Translations under genes and position numbers: made by a program
Origin: Constrictibacter sp. MBR-5
Lineage (GTDB): Bacteria; Pseudomonadota; Alphaproteobacteria; JAJUGE01
DNA: 64,000 bases
Direction: 5' to 3'
Assembly: GCF_040549485.1 (NCBI RefSeq)
Contig: NZ_JBEPTK010000001.1
Coordinates: 744,001 to 808,000, forward strand
Part shown: piece after piece, positions 1 through 9,573 of the stretch
How positions within the stretch are numbered: position 1 is the first letter of the stretch
How the letters are laid out: every line of letters begins with the position of its first letter
Notes under the pieces: generated by a model
The model's input: the letters and a program-made list of their open reading frames with translations, nothing else
What the model was told of the DNA's origin: nothing
Database searches by the model: none

Positions 1-95
1 GGAAGAGCCCCGGCGATCACTCCTATTGAGCCGCGCCCCCGCGTCCTCTAAGAAGCCGCGAACGCGTCCCAATTCCGTCACCGAACAGGGCTCCC

Positions 96-650
96 ATGTC
101 GATCATGCCCGACCGATGGATCCGCGAGATGGCGGTCAACCACCAGATGATCGACCCGTTCGAGGACCGTCAGCGCCGTGAGGGGATGATCTCCTACGGC
201 GTGTCGTCCTATGGCTACGACGCCCGCGTCTCGCGCGAGTTCAGGATCTTCACCAACATCGACACGGCGATCGTCGATCCGAAGAATTTCTCGGACAAGA
301 GCTTCGTCGAGCGCGACACCGACGTCTGCATCATCCCGCCGAACAGCTTCGCGCTGGCCAGCACGGTGGAGTATTTCCGCATCCCGCGCGACGTGATGGT
401 CATCTGCCTCGGCAAGTCGACCTATGCGCGCTGCGGCATCATCGTGAACGTGACCCCGTTGGAACCCGAGTGGGAGGGGCACGTTACCCTGGAATTCTCG
501 AACACCACGCCGCTGCCGGCGAAGATCTATGCGAACGAGGGCGCGTGCCAGTTCCTGTTCCTGAAGGCGGACGAGCCCTGCGAGGTGTCGTATGCCGACC
601 GCGCCGGCAAATATATGGGTCAGCGCGGCGTGACCCTGCCCCGACTCTGA
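96..650 (+). CDS. dcd: dCTP deaminase
   Basis: This 184-residue protein deaminates dCTP to dUTP, feeding dTMP synthesis in the cytoplasm. Its length matches the homotrimeric Dcd family. Visible family signatures are the N-terminal [12 protein letters not shown] segment, the KSTYARCGI segment and the [14 protein letters not shown] segment, which carries the catalytic glutamate. An in-frame ATG nine bases downstream is possible, but the first Met gives the usual Dcd N-terminus. murA follows 8 nt downstream on the same strand. The 95 bases before the gene contain no other feature I can recognise; the promoter is probably there or beyond the window edge. Confidence 0.96.
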   Translation: MSIMPDRWIREMAVNHQMIDPFEDRQRREGMISYGVSSYGYDARVSREFRIFTNIDTAIVDPKNFSDKSFVERDTDVCIIPPNSFALASTVEYFRIPRDVMVICLGKSTYARCGIIVNVTPLEPEWEGHVTLEFSNTTPLPAKIYANEGACQFLFLKADEPCEVSYADRAGKYMGQRGVTLPRL

Positions 651-658
651 GGACCTGA

Positions 659-1945
659 ATGGACCGGATGCGCATCGTCGGCGGCACGCCCCTCCGCGGC
701 CGGATCGCGATCGGCGGCGCCAAGAACGCCGCCCTGCCGCTGATGGCGGCCTGCCTGCTGAGCGAGGAGACGCTCGTCCTCGAGAACGTGCCGCGGCTGG
801 CCGACATCTCGACGATGAAGCGGCTGCTGGCGCAGCACGGCGTCGAGGTCGACGCCCGGGACGAACAGGGCGCGAGCGGCGAGCAGACGCTGCACCTGAA
901 CGCCGCGAAGATCGGCAGCACCACCGCACCCTACGACCTGGTGCGCAAGATGCGCGCCTCCGTGCTGGTGCTCGGCCCACTCGTCGCGCGCTTCGGCGAG
1001 GCGCGCGTGTCCCTGCCCGGCGGCTGCGCCATCGGCGACCGTCCGGTCGACCTGCATCTCGCCGGCCTCGCCGCCCTGGGTGCCGAGATCGAGCTGACCG
1101 AGGGCTATATCGGCGCCAGGGCACCGAACGGCCTGAAGGGCGCACGCTTCGTCTTCCCCAAGGTGTCCGTCGGCGCCACCGAGAACCTGCTGATGGCGGC
1201 GGCGCTGGCCGAGGGCGAGACGGTCCTGGTCAACGTGGCGCGCGAGCCGGAGATCGGCGACCTCGCCCGCTGCCTGATCGCCATGGGCGCTGAGATCGAG
1301 GGCATCGGCACCGAGCGGCTCGTGATCCGGGGCAAGCCGGCGCTGCACGGCGGCCGCCACCGGGTCCTGCCCGACCGGATCGAGATGGGCACCTATGCCA
1401 TGGCCGCGGCGATCACCGGCGGCGACGTCGAACTGGTGGGCGGCGACATCGACCTGCTGCCGGCCGTCTTCCCGGTCCTGGCCGAGGCGGGAATCGCCGC
1501 GGAGAATACGGCCGGCGGGGTGCGCGTATACCGGCCGAATGGGCACATCACCGGCGTCGACGTGATGACCGAGCCCTTCCCGGGCTTCCCGACCGACCTT
1601 CAGGCGCAGATGATGGTGCTGATGTCGGTCGCCGAGGGTGCCGCGATGATCACCGAGACGATCTTCGAAAACCGCTTCATGCACGTGCCGGAGCTGCGCC
1701 GCATGGGCGCCAACATCAACGTGCACGGCGCCTCGGCGATGGTGCGCGGCGTGCGCGCGCTGAAGGGTGCGCCCGTCATGGCGACCGACCTGCGCGCGTC
1801 GGTCTCCCTGGTGCTGGCCGGCCTCGCCGCCCAGGGCGAGACGATCGTCAACCGCATCTATCATCTCGACCGGGGCTACGAGCGACTGGAGGAGAAGCTT
1901 TCCGCCTGCGGTGCCGTCATCGAGCGGATGCCCGATGCCGCCTGA
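659..1945 (+). CDS. murA: UDP-N-acetylglucosamine 1-carboxyvinyltransferase
   Basis: MurA transfers enolpyruvate from PEP to UDP-GlcNAc, the first committed step of peptidoglycan synthesis. The 428-residue length is normal. The N-terminal GGAKNAALP substrate segment and the [15 protein letters not shown] loop are present; Cys123 in that loop is the PEP-reactive cysteine and the fosfomycin target, so the enzyme should be fosfomycin-sensitive at this position. A GAGG ribosome site lies just before the ATG. The end of the gene overlaps the DUF2948 start by 11 nt, which suggests translational coupling. In alphaproteobacteria murA commonly sits directly before DUF2948 and hisG, as here. Confidence 0.97.
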   Translation: MDRMRIVGGTPLRGRIAIGGAKNAALPLMAACLLSEETLVLENVPRLADISTMKRLLAQHGVEVDARDEQGASGEQTLHLNAAKIGSTTAPYDLVRKMRASVLVLGPLVARFGEARVSLPGGCAIGDRPVDLHLAGLAALGAEIELTEGYIGARAPNGLKGARFVFPKVSVGATENLLMAAALAEGETVLVNVAREPEIGDLARCLIAMGAEIEGIGTERLVIRGKPALHGGRHRVLPDRIEMGTYAMAAAITGGDVELVGGDIDLLPAVFPVLAEAGIAAENTAGGVRVYRPNGHITGVDVMTEPFPGFPTDLQAQMMVLMSVAEGAAMITETIFENRFMHVPELRRMGANINVHGASAMVRGVRALKGAPVMATDLRASVSLVLAGLAAQGETIVNRIYHLDRGYERLEEKLSACGAVIERMPDAA

Positions 1946-2390
1946 TGCGGAGGACGGAACGCCCGGCCTGAAGCTGCGGGCGCGCGACGAGCAGGACCTC
2001 CAGGTCCTCGCCGCCTGCCTGCAGGACGCGCTCGTGCCGCTCGCCGACATGCTGTACGAGCCGTCGCTCGGCCGCTTCGCGATGGTGGTCAACCGCTTCA
2101 TGTGGGAAGCGCCGCCTCGGCCCGGCGAGCGGGGAGCCCCCGTCCACGCCCGCGTGCACGGCGTCCTGGCGATCCACGAGGTGACCGGCGTCCAGGTCCG
2201 CGACATCGACCGGACGAACCCGGACGTGCCCCTGTCGCTGCTGACGCTGCGGCTGGAGGATGGCGGCCTGTACCTGGAATTCGCCGGGGGCGGCACGATC
2301 CGTATCGCCATCGCCGACATCCATCTCTATCTGGAGGATGTCGGCGAGCCGTGGCCGACGGCCTGGCGGCCCGAGCATCCCGCCGACTGA
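1935..2390 (+). CDS. DUF2948 family protein
   Basis: This 151-residue protein belongs to DUF2948, a small family of unknown function found between murA and hisG in many alphaproteobacteria. I place the start at the ATG inside the murA 3' end, because conserved-looking sequence ([22 protein letters not shown]) begins soon after. The protein has no signal peptide, no membrane segment and no visible catalytic motif; it alternates hydrophobic strands and charged turns, consistent with a small beta-rich fold. The family is assigned from gene order and sequence character; the function is unknown. Confidence 0.85.
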   Translation: MPPDAEDGTPGLKLRARDEQDLQVLAACLQDALVPLADMLYEPSLGRFAMVVNRFMWEAPPRPGERGAPVHARVHGVLAIHEVTGVQVRDIDRTNPDVPLSLLTLRLEDGGLYLEFAGGGTIRIAIADIHLYLEDVGEPWPTAWRPEHPAD

Positions 2391-2486
2391 TTTCCCTCCC
2401 TCGGACACGGTCCGCGGTCGCCGCCGAGCGCATATCGGCGTAGCGGCGGCTGGCAACGGGCACCGGTTCGGTATAGATAGCGCGCC

Positions 2487-3158
2487 ATGTCGAAGCTGAA
2501 CGAACCGCTGGTCATCGCCCTGCCGAAGGGCCGCATCCTGGACGAGGCGATGCCGCTGGTCCGGCGCACGGGCATCGAGCCGGAAGCCGCCTTCGACGAC
2601 CCCAGTTCGCGCCAGCTGAAGTTCGCGACGCACGACCCGAACATCTTCATCGTGCGCGTGCGCAGCTTCGACGTCGCGACCTTCGTCGCCTTCGGCGGCG
2701 CCCATATCGGCATCGCCGGCTACGACGTGCTGATGGAGTTCGACTTCCAGGAGGTCTACGCGCCGCTCGACCTCGGCATCGGCAAGTGCCGCCTGTCGGT
2801 CGCCGAGCCGGCCGAACTGGTCGCGCGCGACGATCCCCGCCACTGGAGCCACATCCGCGTGGCCACGAAGTACCCGCACGTCACCCGCAACCACTTCGCG
2901 GCGCGCGGCGTGCAGGCGGAGTGCATCAAGCTGAACGGCGCCATGGAGCTGGCGCCCAGCCTGGGCCTGTGCCGGCGGATCGTCGACCTCGTCTCCACCG
3001 GATCGACCCTGCGCGCCAACGGCCTGGTGGAGATCGAGCACATCGCCCACATTACCTCGCGGCTGATCGTGAACCGTACCGCACTGAAGACGCGCCCCGC
3101 CGAGATCGGCGGCTGGATCGAACGCTTCCGGGGAGCGACCCTTGCCGCGGCGGCTTGA
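2487..3158 (+). CDS. hisG: ATP phosphoribosyltransferase, short (HisZ-dependent) form
   Basis: HisG condenses ATP with PRPP in the first step of histidine synthesis. At 223 residues it lacks the C-terminal regulatory domain of the long form, so by family rules it should work in an octamer with HisZ, which is not in this window. Visible features are [14 protein letters not shown] at the N-terminus and the PRPP-binding loop [21 protein letters not shown] sequence about 15 nt before the ATG could be a -10 element, which would give a very short leader. The end overlaps hisD by 17 nt. Confidence 0.96.
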   Translation: MSKLNEPLVIALPKGRILDEAMPLVRRTGIEPEAAFDDPSSRQLKFATHDPNIFIVRVRSFDVATFVAFGGAHIGIAGYDVLMEFDFQEVYAPLDLGIGKCRLSVAEPAELVARDDPRHWSHIRVATKYPHVTRNHFAARGVQAECIKLNGAMELAPSLGLCRRIVDLVSTGSTLRANGLVEIEHIAHITSRLIVNRTALKTRPAEIGGWIERFRGATLAAAA

Positions 3159-4452
3159 CGCCCGCGAGGCCGGCTTCGACGCGGCGTTCGCGGCCTTCCT
3201 CGAGGAGAAGCGCGGCGCCGAGGACGCGGCCGACGTCGAGGCTGTCGCGGCCCGGATCCTGGCCGACGTGCGCCGGCGCGGCGACGCGGCCGTGATCGAG
3301 CACACCGCCCGCTTCGACCGGCTGGAACTCTCGCCGGAAACGCTGCGCATTCCGGCCGAGGAACTGGCCGCGGCCGAGGCGGCCTGCGATCCGAGCGCGC
3401 TGGAAGCGCTGCGGCTGGCGGCGCATCGCATCGCGGCCTTCCACGAACAGCAGGTGCCGCAGGACTTCGAGTATGTCGACGAGCTGGGCATCCGGCTCGG
3501 CCTGCGCTGGACGCCGATCGAGGCGGCCGGCCTCTACGTCCCGGGCGGCCTCGCCTCCTACCCCAGTTCCGTCCTGATGAACGCCGTCCCGGCCAAGGTC
3601 GCCGGCGTCGAGCGGCTAGTCATGGTGGTGCCGACGCCGGACGGACAGATCAACCCGCTGGTCCTCGCCGCGGCGCGCATGGCCGGCGTCGACGAGGTCT
3701 TCCGGATCGGCGGCGCCCAGGCGATCGGCGCCCTGGCCTACGGCACCGAGACCATCCGCCCGGTCGACAAGATCGTCGGCCCCGGCAACGCCTGGGTCAC
3801 TGCCGCGAAGCGGCAGGTCTTCGGCATCGTCGGCATCGACCTGATCGCCGGCCCGTCGGAGATCCTGGTGGTCGCCGACGGCGGCAACGACCCGGCCTGG
3901 GTCGCCGCCGACCTGCTGTCGCAGGCGGAGCATTCGCCGGACGCGCAGTCGATCCTGATCACCGACGACCAGCACTTCGCCGACGCGGTGGATCGCGCCG
4001 TCGAAGGCTTCCTGCGCACCCTGCCGCGCGAGGCGGTGGCGCGCGAGAGCTGGGAGCGGTTCGGCGCGATCATCCTGATCCCGCACATCGACGACGCGCC
4101 GACCTATGTCGACCGCATCGCCCCCGAACATCTGGAACTGGCCGTGCCGGACCCGGACCGGCTGGCGCGCTTCATCCGCCATGCCGGCGCCATCTTCCTC
4201 GGCCGACACACGCCCGAGGCGATCGGCGACTATGTCGGCGGTCCGAACCACGTCCTGCCGACCTCGCGCAGCGCCCGCTTCTCGTCGGGGCTGGGCGTGC
4301 TCGACTTCATGAAGCGCACGACCCTGCTCGGCTGCGACGCCGACGGCCTGCGCGCCCTGGGTCCGGCGGCGGTCAGGCTCGCGCGCGCCGAAGGACTGGA
4401 CGCGCACGCCCTGTCGGTGTCGGTCCGCCTGAACCTGCCCCCGGAGACATGA
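3142..4452 (+). CDS. hisD: histidinol dehydrogenase
   Basis: HisD is the zinc enzyme that oxidises L-histidinol to L-histidine with two NAD+. The 436-residue length is standard. Recognisable segments are GLYVPGG near residue 130, the [15 protein letters not shown] block, the [12 protein letters not shown] zinc/substrate block and the APEHLEL catalytic Glu-His. The start codon is TTG inside the hisG end, so translation is probably coupled to hisG. The stop overlaps the UPF0262 gene in an ATGA junction. Confidence 0.97.
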   Translation: MPRRLDAREAGFDAAFAAFLEEKRGAEDAADVEAVAARILADVRRRGDAAVIEHTARFDRLELSPETLRIPAEELAAAEAACDPSALEALRLAAHRIAAFHEQQVPQDFEYVDELGIRLGLRWTPIEAAGLYVPGGLASYPSSVLMNAVPAKVAGVERLVMVVPTPDGQINPLVLAAARMAGVDEVFRIGGAQAIGALAYGTETIRPVDKIVGPGNAWVTAAKRQVFGIVGIDLIAGPSEILVVADGGNDPAWVAADLLSQAEHSPDAQSILITDDQHFADAVDRAVEGFLRTLPREAVARESWERFGAIILIPHIDDAPTYVDRIAPEHLELAVPDPDRLARFIRHAGAIFLGRHTPEAIGDYVGGPNHVLPTSRSARFSSGLGVLDFMKRTTLLGCDADGLRALGPAAVRLARAEGLDAHALSVSVRLNLPPET

Positions 4453-4955
4453 CGGACCGGCCCGAACGCAGCGCCACCGACCGCATTGCCACCGACCGCA
4501 TCGCGAAGGTGACGCTGGACGAACGGCTGGTCGTCCGCCGCAGTCCGGAGATCGAGCACGAGCGGGCCGTGGCGATCTACGACCTGGTCGAGGAGAACCG
4601 CTTCGCCCTCGCCGACGGTACCCCCGGGCCCTACCATCTGCTGCTCGCGATCGAGGACAACCGGCTGGTGTTCGACGTGCGCGACACCGAGGAACGTCCG
4701 CTCCATCGGATCGGGCTGGCGATGAAGCCGTTCAGCCGGGTCATCAAGGACTATTTCACGATCTGCGAGAGCTATTACGACGCGATCAAGACGGCCAGCC
4801 CGTCGCGCATAGAGGCGATCGACATGGGCCGCCGCGGCCTGCACAACGAGGGTTCGGACCTGCTGCGCCGCCGGCTCGAGGGCAAGATCGAGATCGACAA
4901 CGATACGGCGCGCCGGCTCTTCACCCTGCTCTGCGTTCTGCACATACGGGGATGA
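4449..4955 (+). CDS. UPF0262 family protein
   Basis: This 168-residue cytoplasmic protein belongs to UPF0262, an alphaproteobacterial family with no known role. It is almost always found between hisD and a low-molecular-weight phosphatase upstream of infA, and that order is seen here. The family core is visible (IEHERAVAIYDLVEENRF, then HLLLAIEDNRLVFDVRD). The N-terminus carries a short duplication, ATDRIATDRIAK, from a 12 to 13 base repeat in the DNA. Both ends overlap neighbours by 4 nt, so it is part of a tightly coupled hisG–hisD–UPF0262–phosphatase operon. Confidence 0.9.
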   Translation: MTDRPERSATDRIATDRIAKVTLDERLVVRRSPEIEHERAVAIYDLVEENRFALADGTPGPYHLLLAIEDNRLVFDVRDTEERPLHRIGLAMKPFSRVIKDYFTICESYYDAIKTASPSRIEAIDMGRRGLHNEGSDLLRRRLEGKIEIDNDTARRLFTLLCVLHIRG

Positions 4956-5413
4956 CCGGCGCCGCCTCCCACCGCCGGGCGCCGTCGAGCGTGCTCTTCG
5001 CCTGCACGACCAACACCGTGCGTTCGCCGATGGCGGCGGCGATCCTGCGGCACCTGCACGGCCAGCGCATCTACGTCGAGTCGGTCGGCGTGCGCGCCGG
5101 CGAATCGGACGCCTTCGCCCAGGCGATCATGGACGAGGTCGGCCTCGACATCTCGCGCCACCGGCCGCGCAGCTTCGACGACCTGGAGGACACCTCGTTC
5201 GACCTCGTCGTCTCGCTCTCGCCGGAGGCGCAGCACCGCGCCGTCGAGTTGACGCGCACCATGGCGATCGACATCGAATACTGGCACACCTTCGATCCCA
5301 CCGCCATCTGGGGCAGCCGGGAGCAGATGATCGCCGCCTATCGGGAGACCCGCGACGGGCTGATGCGGCGGATCAAGGAGCGGTTCCCCCCCGCCGGCAG
5401 CCCCGGCAGTTGA
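4952..5413 (+). CDS. low-molecular-weight protein-tyrosine-phosphatase-like protein
   Basis: The 153-residue protein has the N-terminal phosphate-binding loop of the low-MW phosphotyrosine phosphatase/arsenate reductase fold: FACTTNTVRSPMA, matching C-x5-R-S. The classical loop has Gly-Asn and a second Cys (CxGNxCRS); here these are Thr-Asn and Val, a form common in the alphaproteobacterial relatives of this operon. A C-terminal Asp-Pro (HTFDP) sits where the general-acid Asp is expected. The substrate is unknown; a phosphatase acting on protein or a small phosphoester is the best guess. The ATG overlaps the UPF0262 stop. Confidence 0.82.
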   Translation: MTGAASHRRAPSSVLFACTTNTVRSPMAAAILRHLHGQRIYVESVGVRAGESDAFAQAIMDEVGLDISRHRPRSFDDLEDTSFDLVVSLSPEAQHRAVELTRTMAIDIEYWHTFDPTAIWGSREQMIAAYRETRDGLMRRIKERFPPAGSPGS

Positions 5414-5529
5414 GCCGGATGCGGGTGAAATACGGGGCGCCGATCCCCACATGACTTGACGGTGCCAAGCTTTGGCCGCATTCCGGCCTCTGCACACAAT
5501 GATTTCACAGACGATGCCACGGAGAGCCG

Positions 5530-5748
5530 ATGTCGAAGGAAGAAGCGCTGGAGTTCCAGGGAACGGTTACGGAGCTGCTGCCGAATGCGATGTTCCGGGT
5601 CCGCCTGGAGAACGAGCATGAGATCCTCGCCCACACGTCGGGCAAGATGCGCAAGAATCGCATCCGCGTTCTCGCGGGCGACCGCGTCAGCGTCGAGATG
5701 ACGCCGTACGACCTGACGAAGGGCCGCATCACCTTCCGGTTCAAGTAG
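5530..5748 (+). CDS. infA: translation initiation factor IF-1
   Basis: IF-1 is a 72-residue single OB-fold protein that binds the ribosomal A site during initiation. Length and sequence ([45 protein letters not shown]) are typical. A GGAGA ribosome site precedes the ATG. A 116-base gap upstream contains TTGACG at 5456, a possible -35 element, but I cannot find a convincing -10, so an infA promoter here is only likely. maf follows after 10 nt. Confidence 0.98.
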   Translation: MSKEEALEFQGTVTELLPNAMFRVRLENEHEILAHTSGKMRKNRIRVLAGDRVSVEMTPYDLTKGRITFRFK

Positions 5749-5758
5749 CAGCCGCGTC

Positions 5759-6367
5759 TTGAGCCCAGCAGAGGGGGCGCCCGCCCGCGCGCGCCTGATC
5801 CTGGCTTCCGCCTCGCCCCGCCGCGTCGACCTGCTGGCCCAGGTCGGTATCGTCCCGGACGCGGTCGATCCCGCCGACATCGACGAGACGCCCCTGCCCC
5901 GCGAGCTGCCGCGCCAGCACGCGGAACGGCTGGCGGCGGCGAAGGCGCATGCCGTTGCCGCACGTCATCCCGGCGCCTTCGTCCTGGCGGCGGATACGGT
6001 CGTCGGCGTCGGCCGCCGGATCCTGCCGAAAGCGGAGGACGAGGCCACGGCGCGCGCATGCCTGGACCTGCTGTCGGGCCGGCGTCACCGCGTCTATGGT
6101 GGCATCGCCCTCGTCTGTCCCGACGGAACGCTGCGCCGGCGCACCGTCATGACCATGGTCGCCTTCAAGCGCCTGTCCCGTGCCGAAACCGACGCCTACC
6201 TCGCCGGCGGCGAATGGCGCGGCAAGGCGGGCGGCTATGCCGTCCAGGGCGCCGCGGCCGCGTTCGTGCCGGCGATCAACGGCTCCTATTCCAACGTCGT
6301 CGGGCTCGCCCTCTGCGAGACGGTGGGCCTGCTCCACGGCAACGGCTTCGTCGCGGCGCCGGGATGA
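5759..6367 (+). CDS. maf: Maf family nucleoside triphosphate pyrophosphatase
   Basis: Maf proteins hydrolyse non-canonical or canonical nucleotides to the monophosphate plus pyrophosphate; in bacteria they act as house-cleaning enzymes and have been linked to septum control. The 202-residue protein shows [18 protein letters not shown] (the S-x-RR-x-LL signature), ADTVV with the metal-binding Asp, and the C-terminal [15 protein letters not shown] block. The start codon is TTG, chosen because it lies 10 nt after infA and gives the normal N-terminus. Its stop overlaps the RNase E/G-like gene by 4 nt. Confidence 0.94.
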   Translation: MSPAEGAPARARLILASASPRRVDLLAQVGIVPDAVDPADIDETPLPRELPRQHAERLAAAKAHAVAARHPGAFVLAADTVVGVGRRILPKAEDEATARACLDLLSGRRHRVYGGIALVCPDGTLRRRTVMTMVAFKRLSRAETDAYLAGGEWRGKAGGYAVQGAAAAFVPAINGSYSNVVGLALCETVGLLHGNGFVAAPG

Positions 6368-7737
6368 GCCGCGGCGGCTTCCACCTGCCGCCGGTCGACA
6401 CGGTCGTCGTCTCCGTCTCGCCCGGCGAAATCCGCGCCGCGGCGCTGCGCGACGGCAGCCCCTGGGATCTGCTGATCGCGCGCGACCACCGCCCCGATCG
6501 CACCGGCAGCATCTATCTGGGCCGAGTCCGGCGCGTCGAACCGGCGCTGGCCGCCGCCTTCGTCGACATCGGCGAGGGCGAGGCCTTCCTGCCGCTCCGC
6601 GGCGGCGCCGTCCACGAAGGCCAGGCGATCCCCGTCCAGATCGTCCGCGAGGCCATCGCCGAGAAGGTCGCCGAGGCCTCGATGCGGCTCACCTTTCCCG
6701 GTCGGCGCCTCGTCCTGACACCTGGGCGGCCCGGTGTCGCCGCATCGCGCCGCATCGCCGACAAGGCGGAGCGCGCGCGGCTCCAGGCCATCGTCAAGCG
6801 GCTCGCCACGCCTGCCGAGGGGGTGATCGTGCGTGCCGCGGCCGCCGGATGCGAGGAAGACGGCCTCGCGACCGAGCTTCGGCATCTGCGCGACCTGCTG
6901 ACGGCCGTCCAGGGCGCCGCCGGACGGGCCGCGGCGCCGTGCCGCCTGCATCGCGACCTGCCGCCGCTGCTGCGCTGGCTGCGCGACGAGGTCCCGGCCG
7001 GCGTCGAGCGCATCGTCGTGGACGATGGGACGACCCTGTCGGCGCTGCGGGCCGAGGCAGGCCGCCTGGGGCTGCCCGCGCCCGAGCGCCACGCCGGGGC
7101 CGCGGCACTGTTCGAGACGCACGGCGTCGAGGCGGAAATCGACAGTGCGGCACCCGGCGAGGCGGCGCCGCTGCCGTCGGGGGGCCGCATCTGGATGGAC
7201 CGGACCCGCGCCCTCACCGCCATCGACGTCGATACCGGGGCCGGCACGCATCACGGTCGCCAGGCGGATGCGCTGGCGGCGGCGAACGCGGAGGCAGCGG
7301 TGGAAGTGGCGCGGCTGGTCCGCTTCCGCGGCATCTCCGGCCTGATCGTCGCCGACTTCGCCGGCGCGCCTGCAGGGGCTGCGGCCGAGCATCTCCACGC
7401 CACCCTGTCCGCCGGCTTCGCCGACGACCCGGCCCAGGTCCGCATCCTCCCCGTCTCCCAGCTCGGCCTCGTCGAGATGAGCCGCGAACGGCTGCGCACG
7501 GCCCTGCCCGATCTTCTGGGCGCGGAGACGACCGCCCTCGCCGCCCTGCGCGCCGTCGTCCGCGCCGGGCCCGTCAAGCCGGTGCTGACGGTGTCGCCGG
7601 CGGTCGCCGCGTTGTTGGGCGGCGCACTGGCTCCGGCACGCGGGGATGCGGAGCGAAAATTGGGCGGGTCGCTCGGCATCCGGTCGACCACGAATATCGC
7701 GCCGGACCGCTTCACGATTTCGAACGGCGAAATCTGA
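6364..7737 (+). CDS. ribonuclease E/G family protein (no zinc-link motif seen)
   Basis: This 457-residue protein matches the catalytic half of the RNase E/G family: a S1-like start ([23 protein letters not shown]), the [15 protein letters not shown] segment, and two acidic DNase I-like motifs, [10 protein letters not shown] and [10 protein letters not shown], which hold the expected metal-binding aspartates. The family's CPxC zinc-link after [10 protein letters not shown] is not present; that stretch reads into an Ala/Leu-rich tail. In related genomes this gene follows infA–maf, and yacG often comes next; yacG is missing here. The function is presumably RNA processing, but with altered oligomerisation. 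Confidence 0.85.
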   Translation: MSRGGFHLPPVDTVVVSVSPGEIRAAALRDGSPWDLLIARDHRPDRTGSIYLGRVRRVEPALAAAFVDIGEGEAFLPLRGGAVHEGQAIPVQIVREAIAEKVAEASMRLTFPGRRLVLTPGRPGVAASRRIADKAERARLQAIVKRLATPAEGVIVRAAAAGCEEDGLATELRHLRDLLTAVQGAAGRAAAPCRLHRDLPPLLRWLRDEVPAGVERIVVDDGTTLSALRAEAGRLGLPAPERHAGAAALFETHGVEAEIDSAAPGEAAPLPSGGRIWMDRTRALTAIDVDTGAGTHHGRQADALAAANAEAAVEVARLVRFRGISGLIVADFAGAPAGAAAEHLHATLSAGFADDPAQVRILPVSQLGLVEMSRERLRTALPDLLGAETTALAALRAVVRAGPVKPVLTVSPAVAALLGGALAPARGDAERKLGGSLGIRSTTNIAPDRFTISNGEI

Positions 7738-7807
7738 CGGCGTCGCGTCAATCTGGCCGACCCAACCGATTGATGAGATGCTCTCCGTTCAACCGGGACG
7801 AGATCAG

Positions 7808-8218
7808 ATGCGGATATCGGTGATCCTCGACGACGAGTTGGTCGCCACCGCGAAAGCCATGGCCGGCACGAAGCGGTTATCCGCCCTCGTCACTCAGGCA
7901 CTCGAAGCTCTGATCGAAAGGGAGGCAGCCCGCAGGCTCAGCCGACTCGGCGGAAGCGAGCGCGATCTTCGGCCCGTCCCGCGCTGGAGACAGAACCACA
8001 CCCCTCAATGCGCGTCGGCGACCGCCTGCTTCGGCTTGCGGATCAGGGGCATCAGCAGCAGGGCCCCGAAGAAGACCATCGACATCAGCAGCAGCGCGTC
8101 GTTGAAGGTCATCACCGTCGCCTGCTGGTTGACCATGCCGCCGATCGTCTTCATCGCCGCGGCGGTGGCATCGCCGGCGATGCTGCCGTCGAAGCGGCCC
8201 GCGAGGCTCTCGATATAG
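7808..8218 (+). CDS. orphan VapB-type antitoxin, run-on 3' end
   Basis: From the ATG the frame encodes MRISVILDDELVATAKAMAG, then a short helix pair and LSRLGGSERDLRPVPRWR, the pattern of the VapB/type II antitoxin family (ribbon-helix-helix DNA-binding strand, then a toxin-wrapping tail). That part is about 63 residues and ends near 7996. No stop follows: the frame continues through the 3' end of the convergent emrB gene to 8218, giving 136 residues in all. No VapC/PIN toxin gene lies beside it. I read this as a degenerate or solitary antitoxin whose original stop and toxin were lost. Confidence 0.6.
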   Translation: MRISVILDDELVATAKAMAGTKRLSALVTQALEALIEREAARRLSRLGGSERDLRPVPRWRQNHTPQCASATACFGLRIRGISSRAPKKTIDISSSASLKVITVACWLTMPPIVFIAAAVASPAMLPSKRPARLSI

Positions 8219-9573
8219 GCCGCCACCTCCGGCCGGGCGCCGTTGACGCTCTCGACCAGCCGCGCCCAGTGCAGCGCCATGCGGTCGGTGATGATCGTGT
8301 TGATCACCGCGATGCCGACCGCGCCGCCCAGGTTGCGCATCAGGTTGTAGAGGCCGCTGGCGTTCTTGATCCGCTCCGGCGGCAGCGTGCCGAGCGCCAG
8401 CATGTTGATCGGCATGAAGCACAGCATCAGGCTGACGCCGCGGATCGCCTGGGGCGCGAACAGCTCCCAATAGCCCCATTCCGCGGTCATCGCGGTGCTG
8501 AGATAGACGCCGGTGCCGAACAGGCTGAGCCCGAGCGCCAGCATGATCCGCGGATCCATGCGCCGCATCATGACACCCGCGATCGGCGCCGACATGAACT
8601 GGAAGATGCCGGTCACCATCATGACCAGCCCGATCTCCAGGCTGTCGTAGCCGCGCACGCGCGCCAGGAACAGCGGCACGATGTAGACGGCGCCGTAGAG
8701 GCCGATCCCGAGGATGAAACTGTAGAGGCAGCCGACGCTGAAGTTCCGGTCGGCAAAGGCCCGCAGGTCGACGATCGGGTTCTTCACGCGGAAGGCGCGC
8801 CACAGGAAGACCGGCCCCGCGACCGCCGCCGTCATCGCCAGCAGCGTGATCGTCCGGTCGTCGAACCAATCGTCGCGCGGCCCCTCTTCCAGCACGAACT
8901 CCAGGCTGCCGAGGAAGAGGGCGAGCAGGCCGAGGCCGGCGAAGTCGAAGCCGCGCAGCAGCGACCAGTCCGGCTTGTCGAAATCCGCGAGGATGAAGAC
9001 CGCGACCGCGACCAGGACCCCGGGCACCAGGTTGATCAGGAACAGCCAGTGCCACGAGAACATCTGCGTCAGCCAGCCGCCGAGCGTCGGCCCGATAGTC
9101 GGCGCCATCGTCGCGACCAGACCGATCAGGACCGAGGCGCTCGCCCGGCGCTTCCCGGGGAACAGGATGAAGCTGGTCGCGAACACCGTCGGGATCATCG
9201 CGCCGCCCAGGAAGCCCTGCAGCGCGCGGAAGACGATCATCGACGGCACGTTCCAGGCGATGGCGCAGGCGAAGCTCATCGCGGTGAAGCCCACCGCCGA
9301 GACGACGAACAGAATGCGGGTGGACAGCAGGCGCGCCAGGTAGCCCGACACCGGGATCATCACGACCTCGGCGATCAGGTACGAGGTCTGCACCCAGCTG
9401 ATCTCGTCGGCACTGGCGCCGAGGCCTGCCTGGATCTCGGTCAGCGAGCTCGCGACGATCTGGATGTCCAGGATCGCCATGAACATGCCGAACACCATCG
9501 CCAGGAAGCCGGCGAGTTCGCGCGCGGACAGCGGCCGCTCCGCCTCCGCAGCCGCGGCAGACGCTCCGGGCAT
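8005..9573 (-). CDS. emrB: DHA2 family multidrug efflux MFS permease (EmrB-like)
   Basis: A 522-residue inner-membrane protein with about 14 hydrophobic segments, the size of the DHA2 drug:proton antiporters. The N-terminal signature FMAILDIQIVASSLTEIQ and SWVQTSYLIAEVVMIPVSG match EmrB-type members, and GPTLGGWLTQMFSWHWLFLIN is the conserved segment after helix 4–5. Its ATG overlaps the emrA stop (TGATG), so the two are co-translated. With EmrA and an outer-membrane channel it would export hydrophobic toxicants. The exact substrate cannot be told from sequence. Confidence 0.93.
   Translation of the reverse strand: MPGASAAAAEAERPLSARELAGFLAMVFGMFMAILDIQIVASSLTEIQAGLGASADEISWVQTSYLIAEVVMIPVSGYLARLLSTRILFVVSAVGFTAMSFACAIAWNVPSMIVFRALQGFLGGAMIPTVFATSFILFPGKRRASASVLIGLVATMAPTIGPTLGGWLTQMFSWHWLFLINLVPGVLVAVAVFILADFDKPDWSLLRGFDFAGLGLLALFLGSLEFVLEEGPRDDWFDDRTITLLAMTAAVAGPVFLWRAFRVKNPIVDLRAFADRNFSVGCLYSFILGIGLYGAVYIVPLFLARVRGYDSLEIGLVMMVTGIFQFMSAPIAGVMMRRMDPRIMLALGLSLFGTGVYLSTAMTAEWGYWELFAPQAIRGVSLMLCFMPINMLALGTLPPERIKNASGLYNLMRNLGGAVGIAVINTIITDRMALHWARLVESVNGARPEVAAYIESLAGRFDGSIAGDATAAAMKTIGGMVNQQATVMTFNDALLLMSMVFFGALLLMPLIRKPKQAVADAH

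Noticed and set aside
1-95. tRNA or other RNA gene at the left edge
   Set aside because: No cloverleaf-like pairing or T-loop sequence is seen; it looks like an ordinary leader.
7646-7807. Upstream extension of the VapB frame into the RNase gene
   Set aside because: It reads out-of-frame RNase sequence; the ATG at 7808 gives the exact VapB N-terminus.
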